Shown here piece by piece: positions 1 through 10,060 of a stretch of DNA of 64,000 nucleotides. Source of the stretch: Mesostigma viride (taxonomy: Eukaryota > Streptophyta > Mesostigmatophyceae > Mesostigmatales > Mesostigmataceae). Position numbers and translations under genes: made by a program. The first letter of the stretch is position 1; each line of letters begins with the position of its first letter. The notes beneath the pieces are model-generated. The model saw only the letters and a program-made list of their open reading frames with translations, was not told the origin of the DNA and did no database searches. The stretch is from NCBI GenBank assembly GCA_009746045.1, contig RPFO01000485.1, forward strand, positions 937,223 to 1,001,222. Direction: 5' to 3'.

Positions 1-16
1 CCTCAGCCTTTGGGCC

Positions 17-844
17 ATGGGTAAGTGGGACATAGCCATGCACTCACCCCACCAAATCTCCCACGTCATACAAGAATGCAAAACACAAAAAGGGTTTACC
101 AAGTGGCTGATGGCCATTGTCCACCAAGCCAGGCAGGAATGGGTCCTGCCCAACCCCAAAAACCCTCAATACAAACCTCCTGTCACCCCTTCATGGGACG
201 TGCCAGAGGGAGCCAAAAAGCTCAGATTAAAATTTGTTCTCAAACAAAAACCACAAAAAGTGGGCTCCCCAATCTTCCATGCCAGACCATGTGTCACAGA
301 ATTAAAGGGGACATCCACACTGCCAAAAGGGGAAACCTACACACCTGGGTTGCAACAAACCTCACTCAGGATCATGCTCTCCCTATTCCTACACAACCTC
401 AATACAGGACAAGACTATGTCTGCAAAGCCACTGATATTAAAAGGGCCTTCCTCAGGGGGGACCCAGAAAAGGCTGAATCTGTGTGGAAAGGGAAGGTGT
501 ACGTGGTAGACACCCCAGCTGTGTGGAAACCTTACATTGATGAGCCCCACCTTATCATCAACAATGGGGTGGAAGGGCTTGTCAGTGCCCCAAAAATTTT
601 CAGAGACTCAGCAGAGGAAGTATTCAAAAAGCTCAAGGCCACGTATGATGACCTGGACCCATGCTTTTTTGTTGTACCCACCCCCTCTGGACGGCTGTTC
701 TTTGTGTGGCATGGAGATGACCAACTCATTTGTGGGCCTAGAGCTGAGGTGAAAACCTTTATTCAGCAGGTCCAGGAATCATATGAGATTGGCAAACAGG
801 TGGAATTGAGCACAACCCCCATCCAGTTCTGTGGCATCATCCCT
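17..844 (+). pseudogene. Ty1/copia-type reverse transcriptase, 5' part of a split pol gene
   Basis: The frame from 17 reads through a copia-family reverse transcriptase core: a KARP-like segment (FHARPCVTE), a TYTPGLQQTSLRIMLSL stretch, the first catalytic Asp in ATDIKRAFLRGD, a VEGLVSAPKIF segment matching the usual YGLKQAP region, and HGDDQLI at about residues 233-239 in place of YVDD. It would make cDNA from the retrotransposon RNA. Homology stops at PIQFCGI (about 835), exactly where the terminal inverted repeat of another transposon starts. The missing RNase H half resumes at 8391. The element is cut by the window edge on the left, so gag, protease and integrase are not seen. Dead copy, disrupted by the insertion. 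Confidence 0.8.
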
Positions 845-866
845 AGCCTAATATGGATTTGTACTA
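845..866 (+). repeat. Left terminal inverted repeat of the DUF7869 transposon
   Basis: A 22-bp sequence starting AGCCTAATATGG; its exact reverse complement is at 8369-8390. It begins where copia pol homology stops. Confidence 0.85.
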
Positions 867-960
867 GAGCACGCCATTTGTACTTCATTTTTCAAAGTTG
901 CATTTCTATGCATCTAACATCTCAACTAAAGTCTTTGAGGAAGGGGAAGTTCATAGGACC

Positions 961-1715
961 TGTGACACCGTGACACCGTGACACCGTGACACCGTGACAC
1001 CACCATGGCGCCTCATATTGCATGTAAACACACATCTTTGCACATTTAGTGATTAAGTAATGGGGATTATATGTCTATTTGATGGTGACAAGGTTGCCCT
1101 AGATGACCTGGACAACGTGACACCGTGACACCGTGACACCGTGACACCGTGACTCGGTGACACCACCATGGCGCCTCATATTGCATGTAAACACACATCT
1201 TTGCACATTTAGTGATTAAGTAATGGGGATTATATGTCTATTTGATAATGACAAGGTTGCCCTAGATGACCTGGACACCGTGACTCCGTGACACCGTGAC
1301 ACCGTGACACCGTGACACCGTGACACCACCATGGCGCCTCATATTGCATGTAAACACACATCTTTGCACATTTAGTGATTAAGTAATGGGGATTATATGT
1401 CTATTTGATGATGACAAGGTTGCCCTAGATGACCTGGACAACGTGACACCGTGACACCGTGACACCGTGACACCGTGACACCGTGACACCACCATGGCGC
1501 CTCATATTGCATGTAAACACACATCTTTGCACATTTAGTGATTAAGTAATGGGGATTATATGTCTATTTGATAATGACAAGGTTGCCCTAGATGACCTGG
1601 ACACCGTGACTCCGCACGTGACACCGTGACACCGTGACACCGTGACACCGTGACACCGTGACACCGTGACACCACCATGGCGCCTCATATTGCATGTAAA
1701 GACACATCTTTGCAG
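961..1715 (+). repeat. Left subterminal repeat block (TGACACCG clusters)
   Basis: Five clusters of three to seven tandem TGACACCG octamers (near 961-1002, 1114-1165, 1270-1325, 1441-1492 and 1617-1673) alternate with a conserved AT-rich spacer of about 115 bp, a period of about 165 bp. The spacer includes ATGGCGCCTCATATTGC. The same octamer occurs in inverse orientation near the right end (7901-8279). Clustered, oppositely oriented subterminal motifs are typical of transposase-binding sites in DNA transposons; binding is inferred. Confidence 0.85.
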
Positions 1716-1997
1716 AATTGTATTGACATTGTAGTTGTCTAACTATACACATGTAAGCATTCACAAATTGCAGCTAAGCGTTTATTAATTGCTGCTTGCC
1801 TTGACAATATTTAAGCATGCACATAATTTATTTCAGCATGGTACGTGGGAACACATCATGTGACTGTATAAAAGAGACAACTAAGTATATTCATGGGTGC
1901 CTCATTGACATCATACATGTCTAACTTAAAATGAAAAATTATAACACATTCTCATTGAGTCGTTATAGTGAGGGACATTTATGACATAGAGTCATCA

Positions 1998-3125
1998 TTA
2001 GAGGGACCATGCCAGGCAAAACATGACCTCGCGATAACCAGCCATGCACTGATTGTTATGCACCCTTGCACACTGCTGTGCAAAGGCACGCTTCAGCCCC
2101 TGCAGCACGTCTTGAAACGTCAGCATCAGCACCGGTGGAAGATCTGACACACGGTTCTTGATGCCGTTGTACCACCGGATGAACCAACCAAACCTTTGGT
2201 CAGCATCATTGTGTGTGTGTCCCGGTGGAAGCCGGCACACCCTGATGCGAGCAAAGAGGCGGCGGACAATGAGAACAGCTAGGAACCCCAACAACTCGTT
2301 GTTCATGTTGTCCCCACCCCCATCCACTTGAAGGACGAGGTTAGGGGCAAGGCCAAACTCACGAATCTCAGGATCAGTGGACTTCTCCCATGGACGCTCA
2401 ACAACCACTTCCAACAACTGATGCGTGAGCACTGTTGCCGTGACGCGCCCTGAATTACCAGAAACCTCAGAATTAGCTACCCATGGCATGATGACCCAAA
2501 AATACGTCCTCACCCCGTGCAAAATAGAGCAGACTAACTGGTACGGTATATGAAGCTGGCGGCTGCTAAGCCACTCTTTCGAGGCGCTCCCCCTCGTTGG
2601 AACCGCTGTCTTCATCTTTGCCAAACCATCCATGACTATGGAAACAAAAAAATGCTTGGCGCCTTCGAACCTTCGCTGCAGATAAGCCATCCGCTCCCCA
2701 TTAAAGAAATCAGTGTGATCAGCTAACTTCTCCTTACTGGCCTCCCACCTGGCCCGGTCAGTGGTCCGGTAAAACAAAATGGCATCCTTCAGCTTTCGAC
2801 AGCGGGAACATTCACCCATAACCTTTGTGCGAAAACGCTCAACATGGACTTCCATGATTGTCGCCACTGCTTTGAAGATTGTCCTGAAAAGCGAAATACT
2901 AACCACAGGTGCATTGTAATCTTGTCTCTCCCTAACATACTCCGAGTACAAAGTCTTCTTGCAGGGTTGCTCAAGAATGCTGCGGCCATCTCGAGGATCT
3001 TTCTCAACTGCTGGGCGTAACCAACGCCGAATCCATAGCTCACAAAGCGCTTTGGCCTCCCCAATCCTGGCAGATATTGAACGGGATCCTCGAACACGCC
3101 GTCCAGCAGTGCTACCCAAGCCCAC
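1998..3125 (-). CDS. DUF7869-like protein, candidate transposase
   Basis: A 375-aa frame. Recognisable features of the DUF7869 group (large families in algae, oomycetes and other eukaryotes): a CSRC zinc-knuckle-like pair (C106, C109); VSIVMDGLAK with D166; LQVDGGGDN with D268 and D272; and GHTHNDADQRFGW with H303, H305, D307 and D309. This D...D...HTHxDxD pattern looks like an RNase H-like DDE nuclease core, so cutting and joining transposon ends is a plausible role, but it is inferred. The frame may be the last exon of a longer gene, because the first residues (Arg/Ser-rich) run straight in from upstream and no clear start context is visible. It lies inside perfect terminal inverted repeats, and no other transposase-like protein is visible in the element. 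Confidence 0.7.
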   Translation of the reverse strand: MGLGSTAGRRVRGSRSISARIGEAKALCELWIRRWLRPAVEKDPRDGRSILEQPCKKTLYSEYVRERQDYNAPVVSISLFRTIFKAVATIMEVHVERFRTKVMGECSRCRKLKDAILFYRTTDRARWEASKEKLADHTDFFNGERMAYLQRRFEGAKHFFVSIVMDGLAKMKTAVPTRGSASKEWLSSRQLHIPYQLVCSILHGVRTYFWVIMPWVANSEVSGNSGRVTATVLTHQLLEVVVERPWEKSTDPEIREFGLAPNLVLQVDGGGDNMNNELLGFLAVLIVRRLFARIRVCRLPPGHTHNDADQRFGWFIRWYNGIKNRVSDLPPVLMLTFQDVLQGLKRAFAQQCARVHNNQCMAGYREVMFCLAWSL

Positions 3126-3424
3126 AACGGTATGAAAGTGCCAAAAAATGCCCTTATAAGCCCTACAAGGAGCAAATTGAGTCCAAACATGCTAGATATT
3201 GGTAGGCAGCATGTCCATGACACCAGTAAAAGGAATTTGACTTTCCAGAATTTTTCGACATCGGTTGGTCTATTTTTGGCATGTCTATTTTTAGCAACTT
3301 TCCAGATTTTAATACAAACAAATACCATTTGATATGCAAATAAAGAGCTCCTGACCTGGCTGTTTGCATGTAGGCTTATGCTCATGTCTACCATCTGTGC
3401 ACCATGTCCCATGGTCATCTGACC

Positions 3425-3960
3425 TCATTTGGTGACAAACTGCCACCAAATGCTAGCAAAAACGCACCGTTTCACCACATCTCATAGCAGTTTCCATGGA
3501 AGATGTGTTCAGTCGAGGCTGGAAATTTGCAATCACGTTACACATCATAAATGTAGACATGGCACAAAAAATCAGGTCCATCGTACTGTATTTGGTAACA
3601 AAATGCCACCAAATGCTAGCAAAAATGCACGTTTTTCGCGTTTTTTTCACACATTTCATGACAGTTTTCATACAAGATGTGCTCAGTTGGGGCTGGAAAC
3701 TTGCAAGCATATTAAATATCATCATAGTAGACATTGCACAAAAATCCAGGTCTGTTGTACTTCATTCATTGACAGCTTGCTAGCAAATGTGAGAAAAAAT
3801 GTGCGTTTTTTGCATTTCCGCCACATTTCTTGCAGTTCCCATGCAAGATGTGCTCAGGTGAGGCTGAAAACAAGCGCCCATGTTAATCATCATGTCATTT
3901 CAGACATTGCACAAAACTTCAGGTCCATCAAGTGTCATTGGGTTCACTGGTCCATGCAAC
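3425..3960. repeat. Three imperfect tandem units of about 170 bp
   Basis: Units starting near 3430, 3595 and 3775 share GCCACCAAATGCTAGCAAAAA, a CATGGAAGATGTG-type segment and a CAGGTCCAT-type segment. They lie just upstream of the DUF7869-like frame, inside the transposon. They have diverged by substitutions and small indels. The overlapping open frames have no recognisable product. Confidence 0.7.
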
Positions 3961-5618
3961 ACCTGCGAGTTTCCAGCTAATCACTCAACCTTGGATGCAA
4001 AGTTCTTTAGTAACGGTATGGCCAACTCCCACCAACTGTGTTGCTAACTGTTCAGACCTTGCACAGATAATATAACACAACTTTTGTGACACACAGACAA
4101 AGATATATGAACATGAACAGTGGCTAGACATGGTTGTATATATGTGCATACGGCCATGCTAAGGCAATTTTCAAGTAGGGGCTTGTTAGACATAAGAACT
4201 GCCAACTGTCACGTTGGCTAGCATGATCAGTTCAAACCCACAGCACGCACGGTAGCCGCAAACTCAGCTTGGCAATGTAATAATCTAATCTGATGCCAGG
4301 CATCTCGGCCGTCGGCATGGTTGCGATGTGTTTTGTGCGCCTTGATTTGGTAGCAGCACATCCCTTGGCAACCGGCCCGCCTGACCAAGGTTGCCACACA
4401 TGGTCCTCTGCATCACCATGGATGCCCCCATGTCCCTGTCTCTGTTATAGGGGCCCACGTTGCTGGCAACGCAGCTTCCAAGTTGGACTAGATCTCCTCA
4501 GCCAGCGCTGTGGTGCATAGCCAGACAGCTCATACACTGCTCAGTTGCTACCTCGAGGTTGCCGGCTTGAAATATGCCACCAAAGGACTGCACTTGGCCG
4601 CCATCATACCTAGCATGAAGAAGCCACTGCACATCCCCGGTGAGCCGCTTGGCCACAATACCGCAGCTGTCTTCAACAGATAGTGCAAGCCCAATGGCCT
4701 CTACATAGGCACATGCATCGTGCTCATGCTCTTGCTCTGGCCCTTGTCAACATGAGATGCATGCCCATGCATGCTTCACCATGTTTCTCCAAGCCATCCG
4801 TGACTACTTGCTTCAGATATGTCATTCAACTCCTGCACGTCCTCAGCCAGACTGTCAAACTAGCTGGTGCCCCATCCCTCACTTTGGTGAGGACTGCGAT
4901 TCTGGCTAGCAGCTTAGCGATCGTGCGTGGTTGTGCCTGAGTTTCTGGGTGAGTGGCAGTGGCATTGGAGCAAGAGGTGTTGAGCATGTGCGTGTGTCTA
5001 TCCACTTGACAAACAACCCCTCCCACCCCTGACATTGAGGAGTTTGGCCATGTGCCAGGTTGCCAGAATTCCGCAAACATGCATCATAGGGAAATAAAGG
5101 ATTGCTGGTTGTGCACACCACATGAGAAAACAAAACACACATACCTGTCAGGAGGGCAGGCTTGGGTTGCTTCATTGGCGCTGGTTGCAACGTGCGTAAT
5201 AATAGCCCGCCATTGGCTCATTTACCCGTGCCCTTGGCCAGCACGCACAGCCTGAACTGCATGAACTGCATGGATGCGGCCGTCCAGGATGCCCTCTGCT
5301 CATCATTCAGGGGTGTGAAGGCAGCTTGGGTGCTGGCGTGTAAGGCAGCTTGTGCATCAGTGTTTGCCGCCCGGCCGTGTGGCAGCACAGGTAGCTGGCC
5401 TAGCCCGGCCACTGTCCTCTCTCCACTCTCACGCAATATGCCACCCTCTCCACAAACCATGACAGTTCTCATGTGCATGCATGTCTTAAGATGCTTGTTG
5501 AAGGCAGATGCTTTCAGCTTAGAGATGGTGGGCACGTATACAGTGGGTTTTATGGACTCACAAGCATGTGAAGCCATCGAGCATCCAAGAAAGCCACCAA
5601 TTGCTTCAAGGTTTTCCA
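3961..5618. other. Unassigned interior of the DUF7869 transposon
   Basis: There is no recognisable protein. Minus-strand frames at 5218-5622 (134 aa) and 4826-5080 have an amino-acid mix that could be exonic (for example VYVPTISKLKASAFNKHL), so this may hold middle exons of a longer minus-strand transposase gene. I could not find a consistent set of splice sites. Confidence 0.3.
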
Positions 5619-6242
5619 TCAATCTTCGTGGTCAACCATGTCATGCAACATTACTTGCCGTGAGCACAATGCCAATAAATTGCAGCATGTACAACTAGAG
5701 CAAAGCAACAGCTTTGTGATCCATAGCCCTGCCTGCAAATCATTGCCATCGATCGGAGGCAATAGCGCTGCAAGGCTGCCAGCCAGCCCGTAATATCTTG
5801 CCCGCAATCCGTCATGCACCCTCCCTAATATCCGTGTGAAGAGTTCCTTGACATCCCTAGCCTCTAAGGTAACCTGTACGTCGCTGATGTGAAGAAAAGG
5901 CTCGCCATGAAACCGTAGCTCGCTATACGATTCATGACGCACCTCCCGTAAGATAAGAAGATGACCAAAAGAGAAACTCCGGAGATGGGGAACTGGTAAC
6001 ATATTCATCCGTGACAAGGTCAGGGATTCAACAAGGAGTGAATTGGCCCGTAGATTTGAATAAGGGAACATACCGCTCGGAGGTATCCATGTCTGCCGTG
6101 CGCTTGATGTCTGTTTCGCACACCCCGCCGCAGAACTCGTTCCGGCATTCACCTGCTGACCGCAGTTTCTACATGTCCAGAGGCTGATAAAAGCCCCAAC
6201 ATCGTGGGCGTCTTTAGAGTCCACAAAGCCTGCATTAAACAT
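5619..6242 (-). CDS. Possible upstream exon of the minus-strand transposon gene
   Basis: An open frame of 207 aa starting with ATG at 6242. It contains a CRNCGQ zinc-knuckle-like pair and an ordinary mixed composition (LRFHGEPFLHISDVQVTLEARD) until about residue 170, after which it looks non-coding. It could be the 5' exon of a multi-exon gene ending with the DUF7869-like frame at 3125-1998; a donor near 5870 would fit but is unproven. I do not recognise the family. Confidence 0.3.
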   Translation of the reverse strand: MFNAGFVDSKDAHDVGAFISLWTCRNCGQQVNAGTSSAAGCAKQTSSARQTWIPPSGMFPYSNLRANSLLVESLTLSRMNMLPVPHLRSFSFGHLLILREVRHESYSELRFHGEPFLHISDVQVTLEARDVKELFTRILGRVHDGLRARYYGLAGSLAALLPPIDGNDLQAGLWITKLLLCSSCTCCNLLALCSRQVMLHDMVDHED

Positions 6243-6439
6243 GACGTTCGGGGCAAACGCATATATATACGAAGTATGGGTCTGCCAAGCCTGACGCAGC
6301 CTTGAAATTGGTCGGAAATATGCGGTAGCTCAGGAAAAAAAAGTTGCAGCGGTAATGAAGAAAGTCGTTCGGTCAAAGTCTTTAGAATACATTTTACCGA
6401 TGCAATCTTCCATCGTTGTCGATATATCGGCGTGCAAGT

Positions 6440-6660
6440 GCACCCGCCTGGCCCGAGGTGGTGTCACGAGGTCCGAGCTACTCGTGGTCCGCATTGATTG
6501 CTCTTGATTCTGAGCGAATCTCAACGGGCCAATCAGGTGTCGGGACCTCGGGACACCACCTAAATTTGGGCCGCAAGTTCTCGGGACCTCGGGACATCGA
6601 CCTCGGGAACGAAGGCATGCACCCGATGTCACGAGGTCCGGAGAACTTGAACGCAAAATA
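6440..6660. promoter_or_regulatory. Repeat-rich gap between two divergent candidate genes in the transposon
   Basis: Between the minus start at 6242 and the plus start at 6773 lie repeated CTCGGGACCTCGGGACA motifs and the inverse pair GGTGGTGTCACGAGGTCC and GGACACCACC. The placement suggests a shared, possibly autoregulated promoter. No TATA box is obvious. Confidence 0.3.
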
Positions 6661-6772
6661 ATATACAGATTAAGCTCGACAAGTACTTCTGGACGCACGA
6701 CGTAGATAATTTGCGTGCCCTCGTGTTTGTTCGTGTTTTTAGGACAGCGGAGTTTGATAGGATATAGCTGCG

Positions 6773-7480
6773 ATGGCTAGCGGCGAACAGCAGCCGCCGG
6801 CAGAAATCCATGAACAGTATGGCTCGGATGAACGTGCAGAGCATGCCGAGACAGCCGATGATGGCGCTGCTGTAGACGGGAAGGCAGATGAACAACCAAA
6901 AGATAAGAAATCAACCGTGTACGTCCGGGGCGCGCTGAATGAGCTTAATAGAATTAATGCAGCCTCTGATGGCGGTTCGGACGGGGAGCGCGAGCGACCA
7001 GGCAAAACTGCATCGCAAGGAAGATCGCAGGTAAATTCCGTAAGAAAACCCCCATGGTTTGCCCCATTTTCCAAAAAAAATTTCCCCTCGCGGGGGGCGC
7101 GTGAAAACTCCGCTCCGCCCGCCCAAAGGCGGCGGGCTCCGCTTTGCCTTTGCCGTTTTCACGCGCCCCCCGCGAGGGGTTGTTGTTTAGGGGGGTTATC
7201 CTGCTTGGGATGTCGACTGCCTGCCTGTATGCTTTCATGAATAGAATCGTAGTTGCAGCTTCTATGCAATTCAGCTTGCACGAGGCTGCTGCATGGAGGG
7301 TACGATGACGTTTGGTGTCGGAGAAAATACGTAACTTTCTTGTTTTGCTTTCTTGTTTTGCGTGCTATAAATGCTATTGTTTTGCACCAGGCATCATCGG
7401 ACGCAGTGCCTCGGAGGCGTCTGGTGAAATACCAAATAACAATCTGGAACAAGATGTGTATTATGATGACTATTAAGTGA
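6773..7480 (+). CDS. Possible two-exon small acidic protein gene in the transposon
   Basis: ATG at 6773 opens 86 codons rich in Glu, Asp, Ala and Lys (MASGEQQPPAEIHEQYGS at the start, PKDKKSTVYVRGALNELN later) up to CAG at 7030, followed by GTAAAT. A matching acceptor, CACCAG at 7390, leads in the same phase to 29 more codons and a stop at 7480. The last part is basic (VPRRRLVKY). The 360-bp intron would contain a perfect GC-rich hairpin (7084-7179). No family is recognised; a small accessory protein of the transposon is one possibility. Confidence 0.35.
7084..7179. repeat. Perfect 25-bp inverted repeat, GC-rich hairpin
   Basis: The arm at 7084-7108 (begins CCCCTCGCGGGGGGCGCGTG) is the exact reverse complement of 7155-7179. 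The 46-bp loop itself contains inverse GGCGGGC/GCCCGCC pieces. It stands out sharply from its AT-rich surroundings. It could be a tiny MITE, or a hairpin within an intron. Confidence 0.9.
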
Positions 7481-7900
7481 GACATGCATTGTTTTGGACT
7501 AGTTGTCTAATTAATGGTATGCGCCTGGGCATCAAACCCAGATGGAATACACATATGCGCATACCTGTTTTAATGGTTTGAGACTCACATGTGACTGCAT
7601 GGTTGACTTAGTAGATCCATGTCATATTTCAGTAAAGAATGTGATGCATGCATGGCTATTTAGGAATGAAGGCTAGTTGTTTAGCCTTATCAATATTTGG
7701 TGTCAAATGCAGTTGTATCTTGTGCCATGCCACTTTGTCACCGTGTCCTGGTGTCATGCATGATGCAACAGTGTTCTGAGACGTAGGGCATGTAAGGTTC
7801 TTTCTTTTCAGGGGTTCAAAACTAATTATGTTGCCTTGTGCTTGCATTACTCAAGTTAGAGAAGTGAAAAACGATATCTCCATACATAGCAAGATTCAAT

Positions 7901-8279
7901 GTCACGGTGTCACGATGTCACGGTGTCACGATGTCACGGTGTCATGATGTCGTGCGGTGTCACGTCATGTTGGGCAGCGCTTCAGCTTACATGTGGACAT
8001 CATGATATCAGTGCTGTACATCACATTACCTTGTGACATCATACAAACTGTGAAATGCTAGCTAGTGTTGTGATGTCACGGTGTCACGGTGTCACGATGT
8101 CACGGTGTCATGATGTCACGGTGTCACGTCATGTTGGGCAGCGCTTTAGCTTACATGTGGACATCATGATACCAGTGCTGAACGTCACATTACCATGTGA
8201 CATCATACAAACTGTGAAATGCTAGTGTTGTGATGTCACGGTGTCACGGTGTCACGGTGTCACGGTGTCACGGTGTCAC
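7901..8279 (-). repeat. Right subterminal repeat block (CGGTGTCA clusters)
   Basis: Three clusters of CGGTGTCA/CGATGTCA octamers (near 7901-7965, 8075-8130 and 8236-8279) are separated by a conserved spacer containing CATGTTGGGCAGCGCTT, a period of about 165 bp. The octamer is the reverse complement of the left-end TGACACCG, so both ends present the same motif facing inward. The spacers of the two ends are unrelated. Confidence 0.85.
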
Positions 8280-8368
8280 CACATGTTGGGACACTGACCT
8301 CCATGCTTTGGACCTATGAGAGGCATTAAATAACAATGTTGAAAAAAAACCAATTTGTACTAGTGCTG

Positions 8369-8390
8369 TAGTACAAATCCATATTAGGCT
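8369..8390 (-). repeat. Right terminal inverted repeat of the DUF7869 transposon
   Basis: Exact reverse complement of 845-866. Just inside it a second, shorter inverted copy of GTACTA/TAGTAC can pair, giving a small hairpin (8354-8375). Copia RNase H coding sequence resumes directly outside. Confidence 0.85.
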
Positions 8391-9203
8391 CAATGATGTT
8401 GCAGCTGCATAGGCAGCCAGATCAGTGGGTCTGCTCTCTCTCCCCTCCTGCAGAATATATCCAAGATTGTCTAGATCTGCTGCAGGACAACTACCTCCCC
8501 TTACACATGTGTGCCACTGTTCAGGGCAAACTGGGGTGGTGGTCAGCCATCTGTGGGGCTCCCTTAGCTGTCATCAGCAGGGTCACCCATGATGTTCTAG
8601 TCAAGATAAAATGCAGTCACATCAGGAAGTTGGTCAATGACTGTCCCCCCCTCATCCTCCATGGCCTGAATCTGATGGAAGACATCCACATCCAATGTGT
8701 CATGGACAGCTCCATGGAGAGCAGAACAATCAATCAGATGGGGGCACGGGAATCAGGGCTGTTTTTTCTCACCAACAGGTCAGATTACATGTCCCTCACT
8801 TCCTGGTACAGCAGGCTACACCGCAGAAAACCTGGCAGCAGCAACTCAGCTGAATGTCGTGCTGTGGTGTCTGCTGCATTGCATGCTCGTTCCCTAGCTG
8901 CAGCACATGCTCACCTGGCTACAAACCCAGGCAGGCAGCACATGCAATGTAATCTCACATCTCTACACTGACAGCTTTTCTGTGATCAGTTTTCTAACCA
9001 AGAAATCTGTTTCTGCTGCTGTCCACACTGACTTGGATCGGGTGATCCTCAAACAGGAGGCCACCTATTTTTCCAGCTGGACTCATGTGGATGATGAGGA
9101 CAACCCAGCAGACGCTCTAACGAAGCTGCGGGATGCTGCTGGCCAACAGTACCAGCTCCTCTTTCAGAACATGAACCCCTATGATATCAGAGTCAGTGTT
9201 TGA
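8391..9203 (+). pseudogene. Ty1/copia-type RNase H region, 3' part of the split pol gene
   Basis: The frame from 8393 reads DQWVCSLSPPAEYIQDCL, GKLGWWSAICGAP, VMDSSMESR and an SSNSAECRAVV stretch matching the SSxEAEY motif of copia RNase H. A frameshift near 8910-8970 moves the homology to the next frame, which gives LYTDSFSVISFL and WTHVDDEDNPADALTK, matching the terminal NPADxLTK motif, and stops at 9203. It is the continuation of the reverse transcriptase at 17-844. The frameshift shows the element was decaying independently of the insertion. Confidence 0.75.
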
Positions 9204-9527
9204 ATAAATGACTGGCCATAGCACAGTACACAACCACCACACCCCCTTACCACAGCGATAGCTGCTGGGCGCCATAAAATTCAACACATTCGTTGTGGGC
9301 CGTGTGAGTGCTGGCTAGGTCAGATTTGTATCCATTTGCAGCTTGAGGACACAAGCTTTGTATCCACTTACTTAATGTGTGCTCCAATAACTGGCCAAAC
9401 CAGCCAGCTGTGTACACCTTATTTAATGTGCAATATAACACCTGGCCAGAACAGCCAGCTGTAACCAACCTGGCTCAACCAGCCATGTCTCTTTTGTACC
9501 CCTAATCAACTTAAAACAATAACAATA

Positions 9528-10060
9528 ATGTTGGGGGTGCAGACCTGAAATAAATAATAAAACAATACTGGAGTTAGTCTCCATGCTTTGCTGTAGACTA
9601 AGTCTCAAAGGCATTGTGAATACAACGTATGAATAAGCCTTGTAAACCTACGTTGGTATGTGAATATAAATACCACGTGGGCTATGCAGATAGGAATGCT
9701 AGTCGAGTCGCATACGTTTCCCTAGATAGGTACTTTGGGTACTGGGGTACGTGACAGATGTCAGTACCCAGTATACGTAGTGTCCTGTCATTGGACGGTA
9801 CTAGAGTATCCTAGATAGGGACCGTACTGCAGCGTGCATTGATCTGTGATCACACGATGCAGTGACTAGACTGCTACCTGTCATCGTGCGGCCTCGGGCC
9901 AACGGTCTGCACCCAACGGTCACTGGCGGCGCAGCCAGTGAGAGGAACGTTGATAAAGGGTAAACCTATTTTCTAATGAACCAAGCAATTCATTGCTCTC
10001 AGCACACAGTGTTCTCAAGCAATATACCACGTCGTTCATTTCTCATTTCCTAACTCTGCT
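9528..10060 (+). mobile_element. Probable 3' LTR of the copia-type element
   Basis: It follows the pol stop by about 320 bp. It begins TGTTGGGGGTGCAGACC, in keeping with the TG start of LTRs. It has a TATA-like ATATAAATA at 9664 and a stem-loop-rich segment (GGTACTGGGG / CAGTACCC around 9738-9772). Near 10000-10030 it reads CTCAGCACACAGTGTTCTCAAGCAATATACC, similar in style to copia U5 ends. The 5' LTR is outside the window, so the ends cannot be fixed by comparison. Confidence 0.35.

Larger units (their letters stand above)
845..8390 (-). mobile_element. 7.5-kb TIR transposon carrying a DUF7869-like gene, inserted in the copia pol gene
   Basis: Both ends carry the same 22-bp inverted repeat beginning AGCCTAATATGGATTTGTAC (845-866 and, inverted, 8369-8390), with no mismatch. 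The two halves of one copia pol gene lie immediately outside, which marks the segment as an insertion. Inside each end is a block of TGACACCG octamers in ~165-bp repeats, in opposite orientation at the two ends, as expected for subterminal transposase sites. Contents: DUF7869-like gene (minus), a possible further minus exon, and a possible small plus-strand gene. A target duplication is not clean: ATCAT on the left faces ATGAT on the right, and a few bases beyond the 22-bp repeat differ, so the exact ends are uncertain by about 10 bp. Confidence 0.75.

Noticed and set aside
4250-5255. Plus-strand short frames inside the first transposon
   Set aside because: No family features, poor codon patterns and overlap with better minus-strand candidates.
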